Made by a program: the position numbers and the translations under genes. Positions 1 through 5,875 of a DNA stretch of 8,332 nt are shown one piece after another; the first letter of the stretch is position 1; each line of letters begins with the position of its first letter. The notes beneath the pieces were generated by a model that did no database searches, was not told where the DNA came from, and saw only the letters and a program-made list of their open reading frames with translations. Source of the stretch: Candidatus Kaiserbacteria bacterium CG_4_10_14_0_2_um_filter_50_16. Lineage in GTDB: Bacteria > Patescibacteriota > Minisyncoccia > Phycocordibacterales > Phycocordibacteraceae. The stretch lies in contig PFPP01000030.1 in NCBI GenBank assembly GCA_002793115.1, forward strand, positions 1 through 8,332. Direction: 5' to 3'.

Positions 1-45
1 CAGCTCGTTAGGAGTGAGCCGTTCTATCCATTGAACTAAGGGGGC
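1..45 (-). tRNA. tRNA-Arg (CCT anticodon), 3' part cut off by the window edge
   Basis: Read on the minus strand from base 45, the acceptor 5' strand is GCCCCCT, followed by TA, a D arm GTTC-AATGGATA-GAAC and an anticodon arm GCTCA-CTCCTAA-CGAGC. The anticodon CCT (bases 12-10) decodes AGG as arginine. The last anticodon-stem pair is an A-C mismatch; the other four pair. The variable region, T arm and 3' acceptor strand lie beyond base 1. The gene starts 19 bases after the glutaredoxin stop codon, so co-transcription with that gene is likely. Confidence 0.85.
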
Positions 46-61
46 AGAAGTTACGCAGTAA

Positions 62-85
62 GGCCTACCTGCCGGCAGGCAGGCC
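62..85 (-). repeat. Palindromic GC-rich repeat forming the end of the glutaredoxin gene
   Basis: The 24 bases are a near-perfect palindrome with one mismatched position (A opposite C on plus, a G-U wobble in minus-strand RNA). The core CCTGCCGGCAGG at 68-79 is perfectly self-complementary. It encodes the last residues of the glutaredoxin (LPAGR) and supplies its TAG stop. As RNA it would fold into a strong hairpin, but no U-tract follows, so it is not a standard intrinsic terminator. From memory, palindromes of this CTGCCGGCAGGCAG type are dispersed in many CPR genomes; I could not check this. Confidence 0.7.
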
Positions 86-337
86 AAGGGCGGATATGAG
101 CCTCTCCTTATCAAAACCGATAATCATATCATCTTGTCCTGATGGATTTGAAGGATCGCCGACAAGAATAACCGGTACGCCCATCTGACCGGATTTCTGA
201 ATCATTTCTTGGCGCTTCTCGAGATTGTGTGCAACATCGAATTCAATATAGCTAATGCCCATTTCCTTAAGGAAATCTTTGGCCATTTGGCAGAAATGGC
301 AGGTCGGGGTGCTGTAGATGGTGACTTTTTTGTCCAT
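65..337 (-). CDS. Small glutaredoxin-like (YruB/NrdH-type) thiol oxidoreductase
   Basis: This 90-residue protein is a single thioredoxin-fold domain of glutaredoxin size. A beta strand (VTIYSTP, residues 5-11) leads into the redox motif C-H-F-C at residues 13-16. The cis-proline segment MGVPVILV follows near residues 52-59, and the GFD segment near 74-76 is where these proteins contact the glutathione or protein partner. The likely role is cytoplasmic dithiol-disulfide exchange; the natural reductant cannot be read from sequence. The ATG start (337-335) fits the family, which begins directly before the first strand. No Shine-Dalgarno is visible. A consensus extended -10 lies 21 bases upstream. 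The gene sits between two tRNA genes on the same strand. Its last residues, LPAGR, and its stop codon come from a palindromic repeat and are probably not part of the ancestral fold. Confidence 0.88.
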   Translation of the reverse strand: MDKKVTIYSTPTCHFCQMAKDFLKEMGISYIEFDVAHNLEKRQEMIQKSGQMGVPVILVGDPSNPSGQDDMIIGFDKERLISALGLPAGR

Positions 338-358
338 ATGTATATTCGTTATATCGCA

Positions 359-367
359 ATTATATCA
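359..367 (-). promoter_or_regulatory. Extended -10 promoter of the glutaredoxin gene
   Basis: On the minus strand the sequence reads TGATATAAT: a perfect TATAAT (359-364) preceded by TG and one base, the extended -10 pattern of housekeeping sigma factors. No good -35 is visible at 16-18 bases upstream, which would lie in the 3' part of tRNA-Gly. Extended -10 promoters often manage without one. Transcription would begin near base 352, giving a leader of about 15 bases before the ATG. Confidence 0.55.
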
Positions 368-373
368 TGATAG

Positions 374-444
374 TGCGGAATGGGAGAATCGAACTCCCGC
401 CAGTTGCTTGGGAAGCAACTATTCTACCACTAAACCAATTCCGC
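374..444 (-). tRNA. tRNA-Gly (CCC anticodon)
   Basis: A complete cloverleaf can be drawn. The acceptor GCGGAAT pairs perfectly with ATTCCGC. The D arm is GTTT...GAAT. The anticodon arm is GTTGC-TTCCCAA-GCAAC with anticodon CCC (Gly, GGG codons). The variable loop is TGGC and the T arm GGGAG-TTCGATT-CTCCC. The discriminator base is A and CCA is not encoded (the genomic bases are CTA), so CCA must be added by a nucleotidyltransferase. The 5' end lies only five bases after the divIC-like stop codon. Confidence 0.96.
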
Positions 445-449
445 TTTAG

Positions 450-788
450 TTAAAACCAACTCAATATACACTGCCACCACGACAGTGTTGAAGTCGGGGT
501 CGTCGTGACTGGCGGCACTACTACGATAACCTCTTCTCCCGGTCTCGCAACTCCGAAGGCCGTTCGAATGGCCGCATCTTGCCCGCGCTCGGTCGCAAGA
601 GTGATAAGGTTCGCCTCGAGCGCTATCCTGCGTTCTTCGAGCGCCTGGTATTGCCGTTTCACCTCCTGCGCCTGGGATATCGCAACACGCGCCTTGATCC
701 CGAGCCCCCATGCACTCGATATGAGCCAGAAAGCAATGAGCAAAAGGACGCTAATCAGAGTCCCTCGCCACAACTGTTTCGCGCGCAT
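450..788 (-). CDS. DivIC/FtsB-like septum formation initiator protein
   Basis: The 112-residue protein has the FtsB/DivIC layout. A short basic cytoplasmic start (MRAKQLWR) leads to one transmembrane helix at about residues 10-30. A charged coiled coil follows (about 35-66, containing AQEVKRQYQALEERR). Then comes the family's closing segment RGQDAAIRTAFGVARPGEEV with hydrophobic VIVVVPP (about 68-93), equivalent to the R-x-x-x-G-x-x-x-x-G-E pattern of DivIC proteins. Such proteins are bitopic divisome parts that pair through the coiled coil with FtsL-like partners and help activate septal peptidoglycan synthesis. Residues 94-112 (Thr/Pro stretch, then two Trp) form a tail beyond the usual family end. 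The start is ATG at 788-786 with no Shine-Dalgarno; TATACT lies exactly six bases upstream, so the mRNA may be leaderless. The gene starts 12 bases after the surface operon and tRNA-Gly follows five bases after its stop. I cannot tell FtsB from DivIC, so I give no symbol. Confidence 0.8.
   Translation of the reverse strand: MRAKQLWRGTLISVLLLIAFWLISSAWGLGIKARVAISQAQEVKRQYQALEERRIALEANLITLATERGQDAAIRTAFGVARPGEEVIVVVPPVTTTPTSTLSWWQCILSWF
463..491 (-). promoter_or_regulatory. Candidate promoter for tRNA-Gly inside the end of the divIC-like gene
   Basis: On the minus strand a -35-like TCAACA (491-486, four of six consensus bases) is followed after 17 bases by TATATT (468-463). Transcription would begin near base 456, about 12 bases before the mature tRNA 5' end. 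The site overlaps the last coding codons of the divIC-like gene. If real, tRNA-Gly need not rely on read-through. The match is moderate and could be chance in an AT-rich stretch. Confidence 0.35.
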
Positions 789-794
789 AATACT

Positions 795-803
795 AGTATA
801 TCA
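795..803 (-). promoter_or_regulatory. Extended -10 promoter of the divIC-like gene
   Basis: On the minus strand TGATATACT is a TGnTATACT extended -10; the hexamer TATACT is at 800-795. Its first three bases are the TGA stop codon of the upstream surface-protein gene. The ATG begins six bases after the hexamer, at the usual initiation distance, which predicts a leaderless transcript. No convincing -35 is visible. Confidence 0.45.
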
Positions 804-1628
804 ATTCTTCTTCCTAAAAAATAATAAGAAAGTAATTAAGATAAGTATGAGTGCCCCAGAAGTAATGTAATATATAATCATTTTGTAGATTTCGAGCTTC
901 AAATCGGTCGTAGTCGCACTAGAAATATTTGTGTTAATACCTGTATTGTTTATAGTGCTTGTAGAAACATTTGTGTAGTTGTTATTCTGAATAGATATAG
1001 ATGAGCTAGAATTAGAAACTGCGTGTGTTGATTTTTCAGATGGATACGAATCTGTTGTTGTTGGTGTAATTACAGGCGTTATTATAATAGAAGTACTAGT
1101 TGGAGAAGTGTCTATAGATGTTATGGCAATCGGTGAAATAGACCCGTTTATTATATTTGGTGTAGGAGTAGTCATGGAAGACTCCGTGCGCCAATCGGTA
1201 CGAACATCGCAACTAGTACAATCAAAATTAATGGCATAACTCGCACCATTGACCATGCCACCGGTTGCCATACCATGGAATTTCCCATCCGAATCAATAG
1301 TAACGCCGGTAAAAGAAACCCATCCTCCTCCTTCGTCCCAGGCGAAGCCACCCAAGGTGCCGTTGCCATCGTTTGTGACACCGCTCTGCGTAGTGTCAAA
1401 ATTGATCCAACCTGTGTTGGCACCCCACGCGTAACCGGTGATGGCGGAATCGGTAATGGTAAGACCGCCATTGGTTGGCGCGAAGTTCACATATCCAGCG
1501 ACATTGCTCCATGCGTACTTATACACAGAATCGATTGTGCCATTCGTTTGAGAAGCATGCGCAATAGAAACACCCACAAAAATAGAAATGAAGAACACTG
1601 CGAGCGCAATACTTTTTACATTATTCAT
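801..1628 (-). CDS. Secreted repeat protein with Ser/Thr/Asn-rich stalk and C-terminal membrane anchor
   Basis: The 275-residue protein has an N-terminal signal peptide (hydrophobic core about 5-22, likely cleavage after AHA at 26). Three degenerate copies of an aromatic motif follow: YAW...GYVNF at 38-49, YAW...GWINF at 66-77 and FAW...GWVSF at 95-106, about 28-29 residues apart. A Cys pair (C137 and C140) and an Arg/Trp segment (VRTDWR) close this part. Residues 150-245 are a low-complexity Ser/Thr/Asn/Ile stalk. A transmembrane helix at about 251-271 ends in FRKKN, a typical stop-transfer tail. The layout fits an exposed head on a stalk fixed in the membrane. I recall similar aromatic repeats in CPR surface proteins, but their ligand is unknown to me and I assign no function. 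Its ATG (1628-1626) overlaps the upstream stop (ATGAATAA, 8 bases), so translation is probably coupled. The stalk-coding DNA is much richer in AT than lepA/murJ. Confidence 0.8.
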   Translation of the reverse strand: MNNVKSIALAVFFISIFVGVSIAHASQTNGTIDSVYKYAWSNVAGYVNFAPTNGGLTITDSAITGYAWGANTGWINFDTTQSGVTNDGNGTLGGFAWDEGGGWVSFTGVTIDSDGKFHGMATGGMVNGASYAINFDCTSCDVRTDWRTESSMTTPTPNIINGSISPIAITSIDTSPTSTSIIITPVITPTTTDSYPSEKSTHAVSNSSSSISIQNNNYTNVSTSTINNTGINTNISSATTTDLKLEIYKMIIYYITSGALILILITFLLFFRKKN

Positions 1629-2076
1629 TATTAGTCGAGGTCGATACTGTACCAGGTTGTATCAGTAGATTAGCAGTTGATACATCTTGAACGGAATTAT
1701 CAACCGGGCCGACCGCGATTAATTTGTTGCTTGAAGGGCGATACATGAGCGCTTCGCCAGCGTTCGGATACACAATAAGCACATCGCCATTCGCGGCATT
1801 TTTAAGAAAAGGTTGCTCCTTTTTTGCGCTTGCGGCGTCGTTGATGATCGCCATGGTTGGCTGCTCTTGAGGAAGCTGAATAATGTCGCCGACTTTCTTC
1901 AATATCTCCGTTGCCTGTTCTGCACTCGCCAGTTCAGGATGCGCGCGATATACATTCATACGATCTAGCTCATACGTACCGACTAGCGCGAGTATAATGA
2001 TAATGACAATGAAAAAATGATGGAAAGCGTATTGAGCAATCCTGATTACTAAATTTGGCCGTGGTGATTGATTCAT
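1621..2076 (-). CDS. Small one-helix envelope protein of unknown function
   Basis: The 151-residue protein has a short N-terminal part (MNQSPRPNLVIRIAQYAFHH), a strong transmembrane helix at about residues 20-34, and then a soluble region. The region around 58-68 (ILKKVGDIIQLP) and the segment GDVLIVYPNAGEALMYRPS (97-115) followed by NKLIAVGPV are the most family-like parts. I recall the pattern GD-x-L-I-x-Y-x-x-A-x-x-A-x-x-YRPS-x-NK in many uncharacterised CPR membrane proteins. No catalytic motif is visible. The C-terminus is Ser/Thr-rich. With a positive-inside helix the soluble part would face outwards, which fits its place between two exported proteins. The ATG (2076-2074) lies two bases after the stop of the S74 gene, and the next gene starts inside its last codons, so all three are probably one transcript. 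It may assist assembly or anchoring of its neighbours, but that is inference from position only. Confidence 0.75.
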   Translation of the reverse strand: MNQSPRPNLVIRIAQYAFHHFFIVIIIILALVGTYELDRMNVYRAHPELASAEQATEILKKVGDIIQLPQEQPTMAIINDAASAKKEQPFLKNAANGDVLIVYPNAGEALMYRPSSNKLIAVGPVDNSVQDVSTANLLIQPGTVSTSTNNE

Positions 2077-2078
2077 AA

Positions 2079-3962
2079 CTATAATGATGGGGTGTCCAAA
2101 GTGGCGCTATTGACGATTTCAGGAACGCTCGCAGTAGTATCTGTGGTTATCGAAACGACAGTTGAATCCGTCAAGATTGCATCAGTCGTTGTGGCGACTG
2201 TGGTCATGCTTTCTCCACCGTCGTTTGGTGATGGAGCAGAATATTGACCACTTTCGTTCAAAAGCGTGCCTAGTTGATCACCAGTAATGCACACGCTAGA
2301 ACCGTCCGACTTTTTGATGCACAGATTATTTGTCGTGAACGTATTGGCAAATCCAGCTACAGTCGCTGCGAGTGACGAAACCTGTCTCGCAAGATCCTTC
2401 ACTGCCTCTATGAGCGGTGCGACCAGTGCAGCATAGTCCACAGAAAGAATGCCATCAGCCACCAATGAGACCGCCTGTGGAAACACTTTCTGCACATCTT
2501 GGGCTATGACGCCGATAAATTGCGACTGATTTTTCTCTGGGTCTGCCCAGTTGAAGGTGACTCCCTTGATCTGTTCTATACCATTGAGAGCATCATGAAT
2601 AAGAGCAATGTTTGTCTTAAATCGTTCATCCGAGGAACATGATGTGCCACTTGTGCCATTACCGATTACACAAGTACTCCCAGAAGATCCGTTAATTGTA
2701 ACGTTACCTGTGTTCGCTATACTGAAGAGAGTAGTAGTAACGCTCGCTGTTGATGAACCAACAGCAAATAACGTCTGCAATGTAGAGCCATTATTGGCAT
2801 GCACTGAAAGTTGTGCGAATGGCGTTGTAGTTCCAATGCCAACGTTGCCGGCGCTTGAAATACGAAGTCGTTCTACTATATTAGTGGTGGTAGAACCTGA
2901 GGGTGTTGTCAGAAATGTCAAAGCTCCTGGATACGATGATGATGTCCATGTTCCCTCGGAGACTCCTCTTATTTGAGCCCCTATAGTTGTTGCAGGATTA
3001 TATATTGTACCATTATGTCCAGCGAAACCTATGACACCTAAATTATCAGTATTTATGACGGCTGCACCATCATTCGAACCCAAAACAACAGCTGCTCCGC
3101 CTGCGACTCCGGACGCCTCCGTACCAGTGAAGTTCGCTCCACCTAAAAGTAATCCTGCTCCATTCACTCCGATACCCCAACCAGTCGTAGCTCCTCCTAT
3201 GTTTAATATTCCATCCAAAGCTAATGTGCCAGCATTATTGAATACGAGCGAACTTGAATCTGCAAGATTATGTGCATCTAGAGAATAAGAAGTTGCCAAG
3301 TTATCCACTCCTCTTATTTCAACCTGTGCATCTGGCAGATAGGAATAAACTGCTTCTGAATTAGTTGGTAGACCAAAGAGAGTTGGTTGCGTTATTTTAG
3401 TCCTATCAGCACCGAAAGAAAATACCCCGATTCCACCTGCAACTCCTTGAAGAAAATCTCGATAATGTTGCGCCCAACCAGCAGAGTATTCATCGTGTTT
3501 ATATACGATGTGTCCTACGTCTGATTGTTCAGGGTCACCAAAAAATATGTAGCTATCTCCGAGATTACTTGTTAAAAATTGTAGAGAGGTAGGATTCCCA
3601 ATACTACCTGAATTTTCAATTATCAAACCATTGTTCGTAAAATAAGGAGTTGCTCCACTTGCTCCATTATAAATATGCAAAAATGATGAGGGAGAAGTCG
3701 TACCGATACCGACATTACCACTCGAGAGGATCGTGATAGTTGAAGTTGCCGCGAGGACGCTACCAGCCGTGGCGTAGTATGGGACCTGTCCGACGGTGCC
3801 CGAGGCGGTGATGCTTGAAATTCCGCAGGGTGAGTCCGTTGGTGCGCAATCTGGATTAAGGGTCGCACCTGGGGTATAGAGTTGTGGTGTTGTCGCTTGT
3901 ACAACAATCGGTGCTACTAAGAACAAACTAAGCACCAATGCAACTGTTCGAGAATAGTACAT
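2079..3962 (-). CDS. Secreted tail-fibre-like adhesin with S74 (endosialidase chaperone) self-cleaving domain
   Basis: The 627-residue protein starts with a signal peptide (core about 7-21, probable cleavage after VQA at 23). Residues 24-430 form a Gly/Ser/Thr/Asn-rich beta-type stalk holding two copies of the motif GNVGIGTT-S/T-P (82-91 and 372-381), common in S74-bearing fibre proteins. The S74 intramolecular chaperone begins at SDERFK (444-449). The Ser444 and Lys449 spacing matches the self-cleavage dyad known from this family (as in MYRF). The usual GV-F-W and IGVIAQDVQKVFPQAV segments (467-499) and a VDY-AALVAPLIEAVKDL helix (508-524) follow. In known members this domain trimerises the fibre and then cuts itself off. 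Here about 100 residues follow it, with a Cys pair (C548 and C558, either side of KKSDGSSV) and a Thr/Ser-rich tail. No membrane anchor is visible. The ATG (3962-3960) is the first of an apparent operon. Likely role: exported trimeric fibre, perhaps for attachment; ligand unknown. Confidence 0.85.
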   Translation of the reverse strand: MYYSRTVALVLSLFLVAPIVVQATTPQLYTPGATLNPDCAPTDSPCGISSITASGTVGQVPYYATAGSVLAATSTITILSSGNVGIGTTSPSSFLHIYNGASGATPYFTNNGLIIENSGSIGNPTSLQFLTSNLGDSYIFFGDPEQSDVGHIVYKHDEYSAGWAQHYRDFLQGVAGGIGVFSFGADRTKITQPTLFGLPTNSEAVYSYLPDAQVEIRGVDNLATSYSLDAHNLADSSSLVFNNAGTLALDGILNIGGATTGWGIGVNGAGLLLGGANFTGTEASGVAGGAAVVLGSNDGAAVINTDNLGVIGFAGHNGTIYNPATTIGAQIRGVSEGTWTSSSYPGALTFLTTPSGSTTTNIVERLRISSAGNVGIGTTTPFAQLSVHANNGSTLQTLFAVGSSTASVTTTLFSIANTGNVTINGSSGSTCVIGNGTSGTSCSSDERFKTNIALIHDALNGIEQIKGVTFNWADPEKNQSQFIGVIAQDVQKVFPQAVSLVADGILSVDYAALVAPLIEAVKDLARQVSSLAATVAGFANTFTTNNLCIKKSDGSSVCITGDQLGTLLNESGQYSAPSPNDGGESMTTVATTTDAILTDSTVVSITTDTTASVPEIVNSATLDTPSL

Positions 3963-3965
3963 AAT

Positions 3966-3983
3966 AATCTGAATCTGAATCTG
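3966..3983 (-). repeat. Three tandem copies of a hexamer in the S74 gene leader
   Basis: AATCTG occurs three times in a row on plus (CAGATT on minus), ending just before the ATG of the S74 gene. The array lies between the putative -10 and the start codon. Copy-number change would alter leader length in six-base steps. No Shine-Dalgarno is present. Confidence 0.6.
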
Positions 3984-4009
3984 TATAAAGATACCACAAT
4001 TACTGACTT
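3982..4009 (-). promoter_or_regulatory. Weak candidate promoter of the surface operon
   Basis: On the minus strand TATACA (3987-3982) is a fair -10, with only a poor -35 (AAGTCA, 4009-4004) 16 bases upstream. Transcription would start near 3975 and give a leader of about 13 bases. The spacer after lepA is the only room for a promoter ahead of the three surface genes, which is the main support for it. Confidence 0.35.
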
Positions 4010-4026
4010 GCTTCCACTGTAATTGT
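3996..4026. promoter_or_regulatory. Inverted repeat between lepA and the surface operon
   Basis: ACAATTAC (3996-4003) and GTAATTGT (4019-4026) form a perfect 8-bp inverted repeat around a 15-base centre that covers the candidate -35 of the surface operon. It could be an operator for a dimeric regulator or a weak hairpin after lepA. On the minus strand no U-run follows the second arm, so a standard intrinsic terminator for lepA is unlikely. Confidence 0.4.
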
Positions 4027-4045
4027 CCACACTCTGTTTTTATTC

Positions 4046-5875
4046 CTATCCGGAAGAAGACTGCAACATTTTCATAAAAACTTCTTCGGGAATGTGTACC
4101 TTGCCTCTGCCTCGCTCGAGCAGTTTTTTCTTGCCTCGTTTTTGTTTATCGAGAAGTTTATTTTTACGGGTGACGTCGCCGCCGTAGAGATAGCCCGTCA
4201 CATCCTTCCGCATCGCGGAGAGCGTCCGTGAGGCGATAATTCGTCCGAGAGAGCGCGCTTGTATTTTCGTGGTGAAGAGTTGTTTCGGCAGGAGCGCGTG
4301 GAGCTTCTCTACCATTTTCTCCGCTTCTTCCTCAATTCGCCGGCGCGCGATGACGCGTGCGAAAGCTGGTACTGGCTCGTCAGCGACAAGCATATCGAGC
4401 CGCACGACATCCGCTTCCCGCTCGGGAAGGAGCTCGTAGGAGAGTGAAGCGTAGCCCGAAGAAATGTTCTTTAGTGCATCGAAGAAGCCGCGCATAAGCT
4501 CTCGAAGCGGCATCTCCACCTTCATTTCAATGCGACCGTCTTGGAACGTATCGGTCGCTACTGTGCGTGCTTCATGGTCGTACAGTATTTGGACGAATGC
4601 GCTTACCGAATCGGGCGGTGTGATGATGGTAACGTTCACCCATGGTTCCTCGATTTTCACAATGTCGCCATGCTCGGGAAACTTTGCCGGCGTGTAAATT
4701 GTTTCGCACGCGCCGTTTGTTTTTGTAACTATGTAAGAGATGGTTGGAATCGTCACGATGAGCGCAAGATTGAATTCGCGCTTGAGACGCTCAGTGATGA
4801 TCTCGAGATGCAGGAGCCCGAGAAAGCCACAGCGGAATCCCCTCCCGAGCACGCCCGAAGATTCTTCTTCAAAAGAAAGAGAGGAGTCGGAGAGCCGCAG
4901 GCGCTCGAGCGATTTCCGTAGGAGCGGTAAATCATCATGGCTCTCCGGATATACCGAAGCCCAGACGACCGGCCGCGGCTTCTCATAGCCTGGAAGCGCG
5001 GGTAACGAACCCTTCGCTGCGCCAATTGTGTCGCCGACTGCCACTATGCCCGGCTCCTTGATGCCCGTTACGATATAGCCGATTTCTCCAGCGGAGAGTG
5101 AGTCGGCTGGCGTTTCCACGGGCGTGAAGATGCCTGTTTCGAGTGCGATAAAATTTTCACCCGCAGCGTGGAAACTGAGCGGTTGACCTTTCCGAAACGT
5201 GCCGTCGAACACGCGCAAATATACCGAGATACCGCGATGCGTTGAATAGGAAAAATCGAATATGAGGCCGCGCGGTTCTGCGCCCGCGATGTGCGCGAAA
5301 CCGCGCGGGGACGGCACGCGCTCCACAATCGCTTCAAGCAATTCGTCAATGCCTTCGCCTGTTTTGCCAGACACCGCGAGCACATCGTCCGGCGATATCC
5401 GTACAAGTGCCGCGAGTTCGGCCCTTACCTCGTTTATGCGCGCTATTGGAGAATCTATTTTTGAAATGACCGGAATGACGGTGCATCCCTGCACACGCGC
5501 CGCCTCGAACGTTGTCAGCGTCTGCGCCTGCACACCCTGCGTCGAATCGACGAGAAGGAGCACTCCCTCGACTGCGTGGAGCGCGCGAGACACTTCGTAT
5601 GAAAAATCGATGTGCCCGGGTGTGTCAATTAAATTCAAAATAAATTCCTGTCCCTCGCTTCGCTCGGGACATCCAGAATGGTAAACCATTCTTACGGGCT
5701 GCATCTTAATAGTGATGCCGCGCTCGCGCTCGAGGTCCATGCGGTCGAGTACTTGGTCGCGCATGAGGCGTTCCGGAATAGTGCCCGTACGTTCAAGCAA
5801 GCGATCGGCAAGTGTCGACTTGCCATGGTCAACATGCGCGATAATGGAGAAGTTGCGGATATATTTCGGATTCAC
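4046..5875 (-). CDS. lepA: Elongation factor 4 (LepA), translational GTPase
   Basis: The 609-residue protein is full length for EF4 (about 600). It binds ribosomes, hydrolyses GTP and is thought to act on back-translocation or initiation and assembly. Seen motifs: P-loop AHVDHGKS (13-20), switch I RERGITIK (50-57), G3 DTPGH with the catalytic-type His (84-88), G4 as SKID (138-141, usually NKID) and G5 as SGK (169-171, usually SAK). The conserved RCGFLGLLH block and the LepA-specific basic C-terminus (YGGDVTRKNKLLDKQKRGKKK) are present. Residues 67-76 (SGCPERSEGQ) are a repeat-derived insert in the loop before G3. The start is GTG (5875-5873), which places the N-terminus as in E. coli LepA and overlaps the murJ stop as GTGA. 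There is no clear Shine-Dalgarno, so translation is probably coupled to murJ. Confidence 0.97.
   Translation of the reverse strand: MNPKYIRNFSIIAHVDHGKSTLADRLLERTGTIPERLMRDQVLDRMDLERERGITIKMQPVRMVYHSGCPERSEGQEFILNLIDTPGHIDFSYEVSRALHAVEGVLLLVDSTQGVQAQTLTTFEAARVQGCTVIPVISKIDSPIARINEVRAELAALVRISPDDVLAVSGKTGEGIDELLEAIVERVPSPRGFAHIAGAEPRGLIFDFSYSTHRGISVYLRVFDGTFRKGQPLSFHAAGENFIALETGIFTPVETPADSLSAGEIGYIVTGIKEPGIVAVGDTIGAAKGSLPALPGYEKPRPVVWASVYPESHDDLPLLRKSLERLRLSDSSLSFEEESSGVLGRGFRCGFLGLLHLEIITERLKREFNLALIVTIPTISYIVTKTNGACETIYTPAKFPEHGDIVKIEEPWVNVTIITPPDSVSAFVQILYDHEARTVATDTFQDGRIEMKVEMPLRELMRGFFDALKNISSGYASLSYELLPEREADVVRLDMLVADEPVPAFARVIARRRIEEEAEKMVEKLHALLPKQLFTTKIQARSLGRIIASRTLSAMRKDVTGYLYGGDVTRKNKLLDKQKRGKKKLLERGRGKVHIPEEVFMKMLQSSSG
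5648..5692 (-). repeat. Palindromic repeat unit inserted in frame in lepA
   Basis: Two hairpin units lie side by side. AGAATGGT-AA-ACCATTCT (5675-5692) is a perfect 8-bp inverted repeat. GTCCC...GGGAC (5650-5670) encloses an imperfect inner stem around CGCTTCG. On the minus strand they encode RMVYHS and CPERSEG within LepA. CPERSEG-type peptides are, from memory, a signature of a dispersed palindrome translated inside CPR and some Bacteroidota proteins. EF4 proteins outside this group have a shorter loop here; by hand comparison with E. coli the insertion is net about five residues. Confidence 0.65.

Noticed and set aside
62..85. Rho-independent terminator after the glutaredoxin gene
   Set aside because: The stem is strong, but no T-run follows on the minus strand and tRNA-Arg begins soon after; it is better explained as a dispersed palindrome.
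505..870. A 121-codon plus-strand frame across the divIC-like gene and the end of the surface gene
   Set aside because: It is antisense to two better-supported genes and shows no domain or start signal.
2079..3962. Prophage tail-fibre gene
   Set aside because: There is an N-terminal signal peptide, no neighbouring phage structural genes, and the flanking operon encodes envelope proteins, so a cellular surface protein is more likely.
3996..4045. Intrinsic terminator after lepA
   Set aside because: The inverted repeat is AT-rich and no T-run follows it on the minus strand; T-rich sequence lies only on the plus-strand side, where no gene needs terminating.
5262..5684. A 140-codon plus-strand frame opposite lepA
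   Set aside because: It lies wholly within conserved LepA coding sequence and the product has no recognisable fold or motif.
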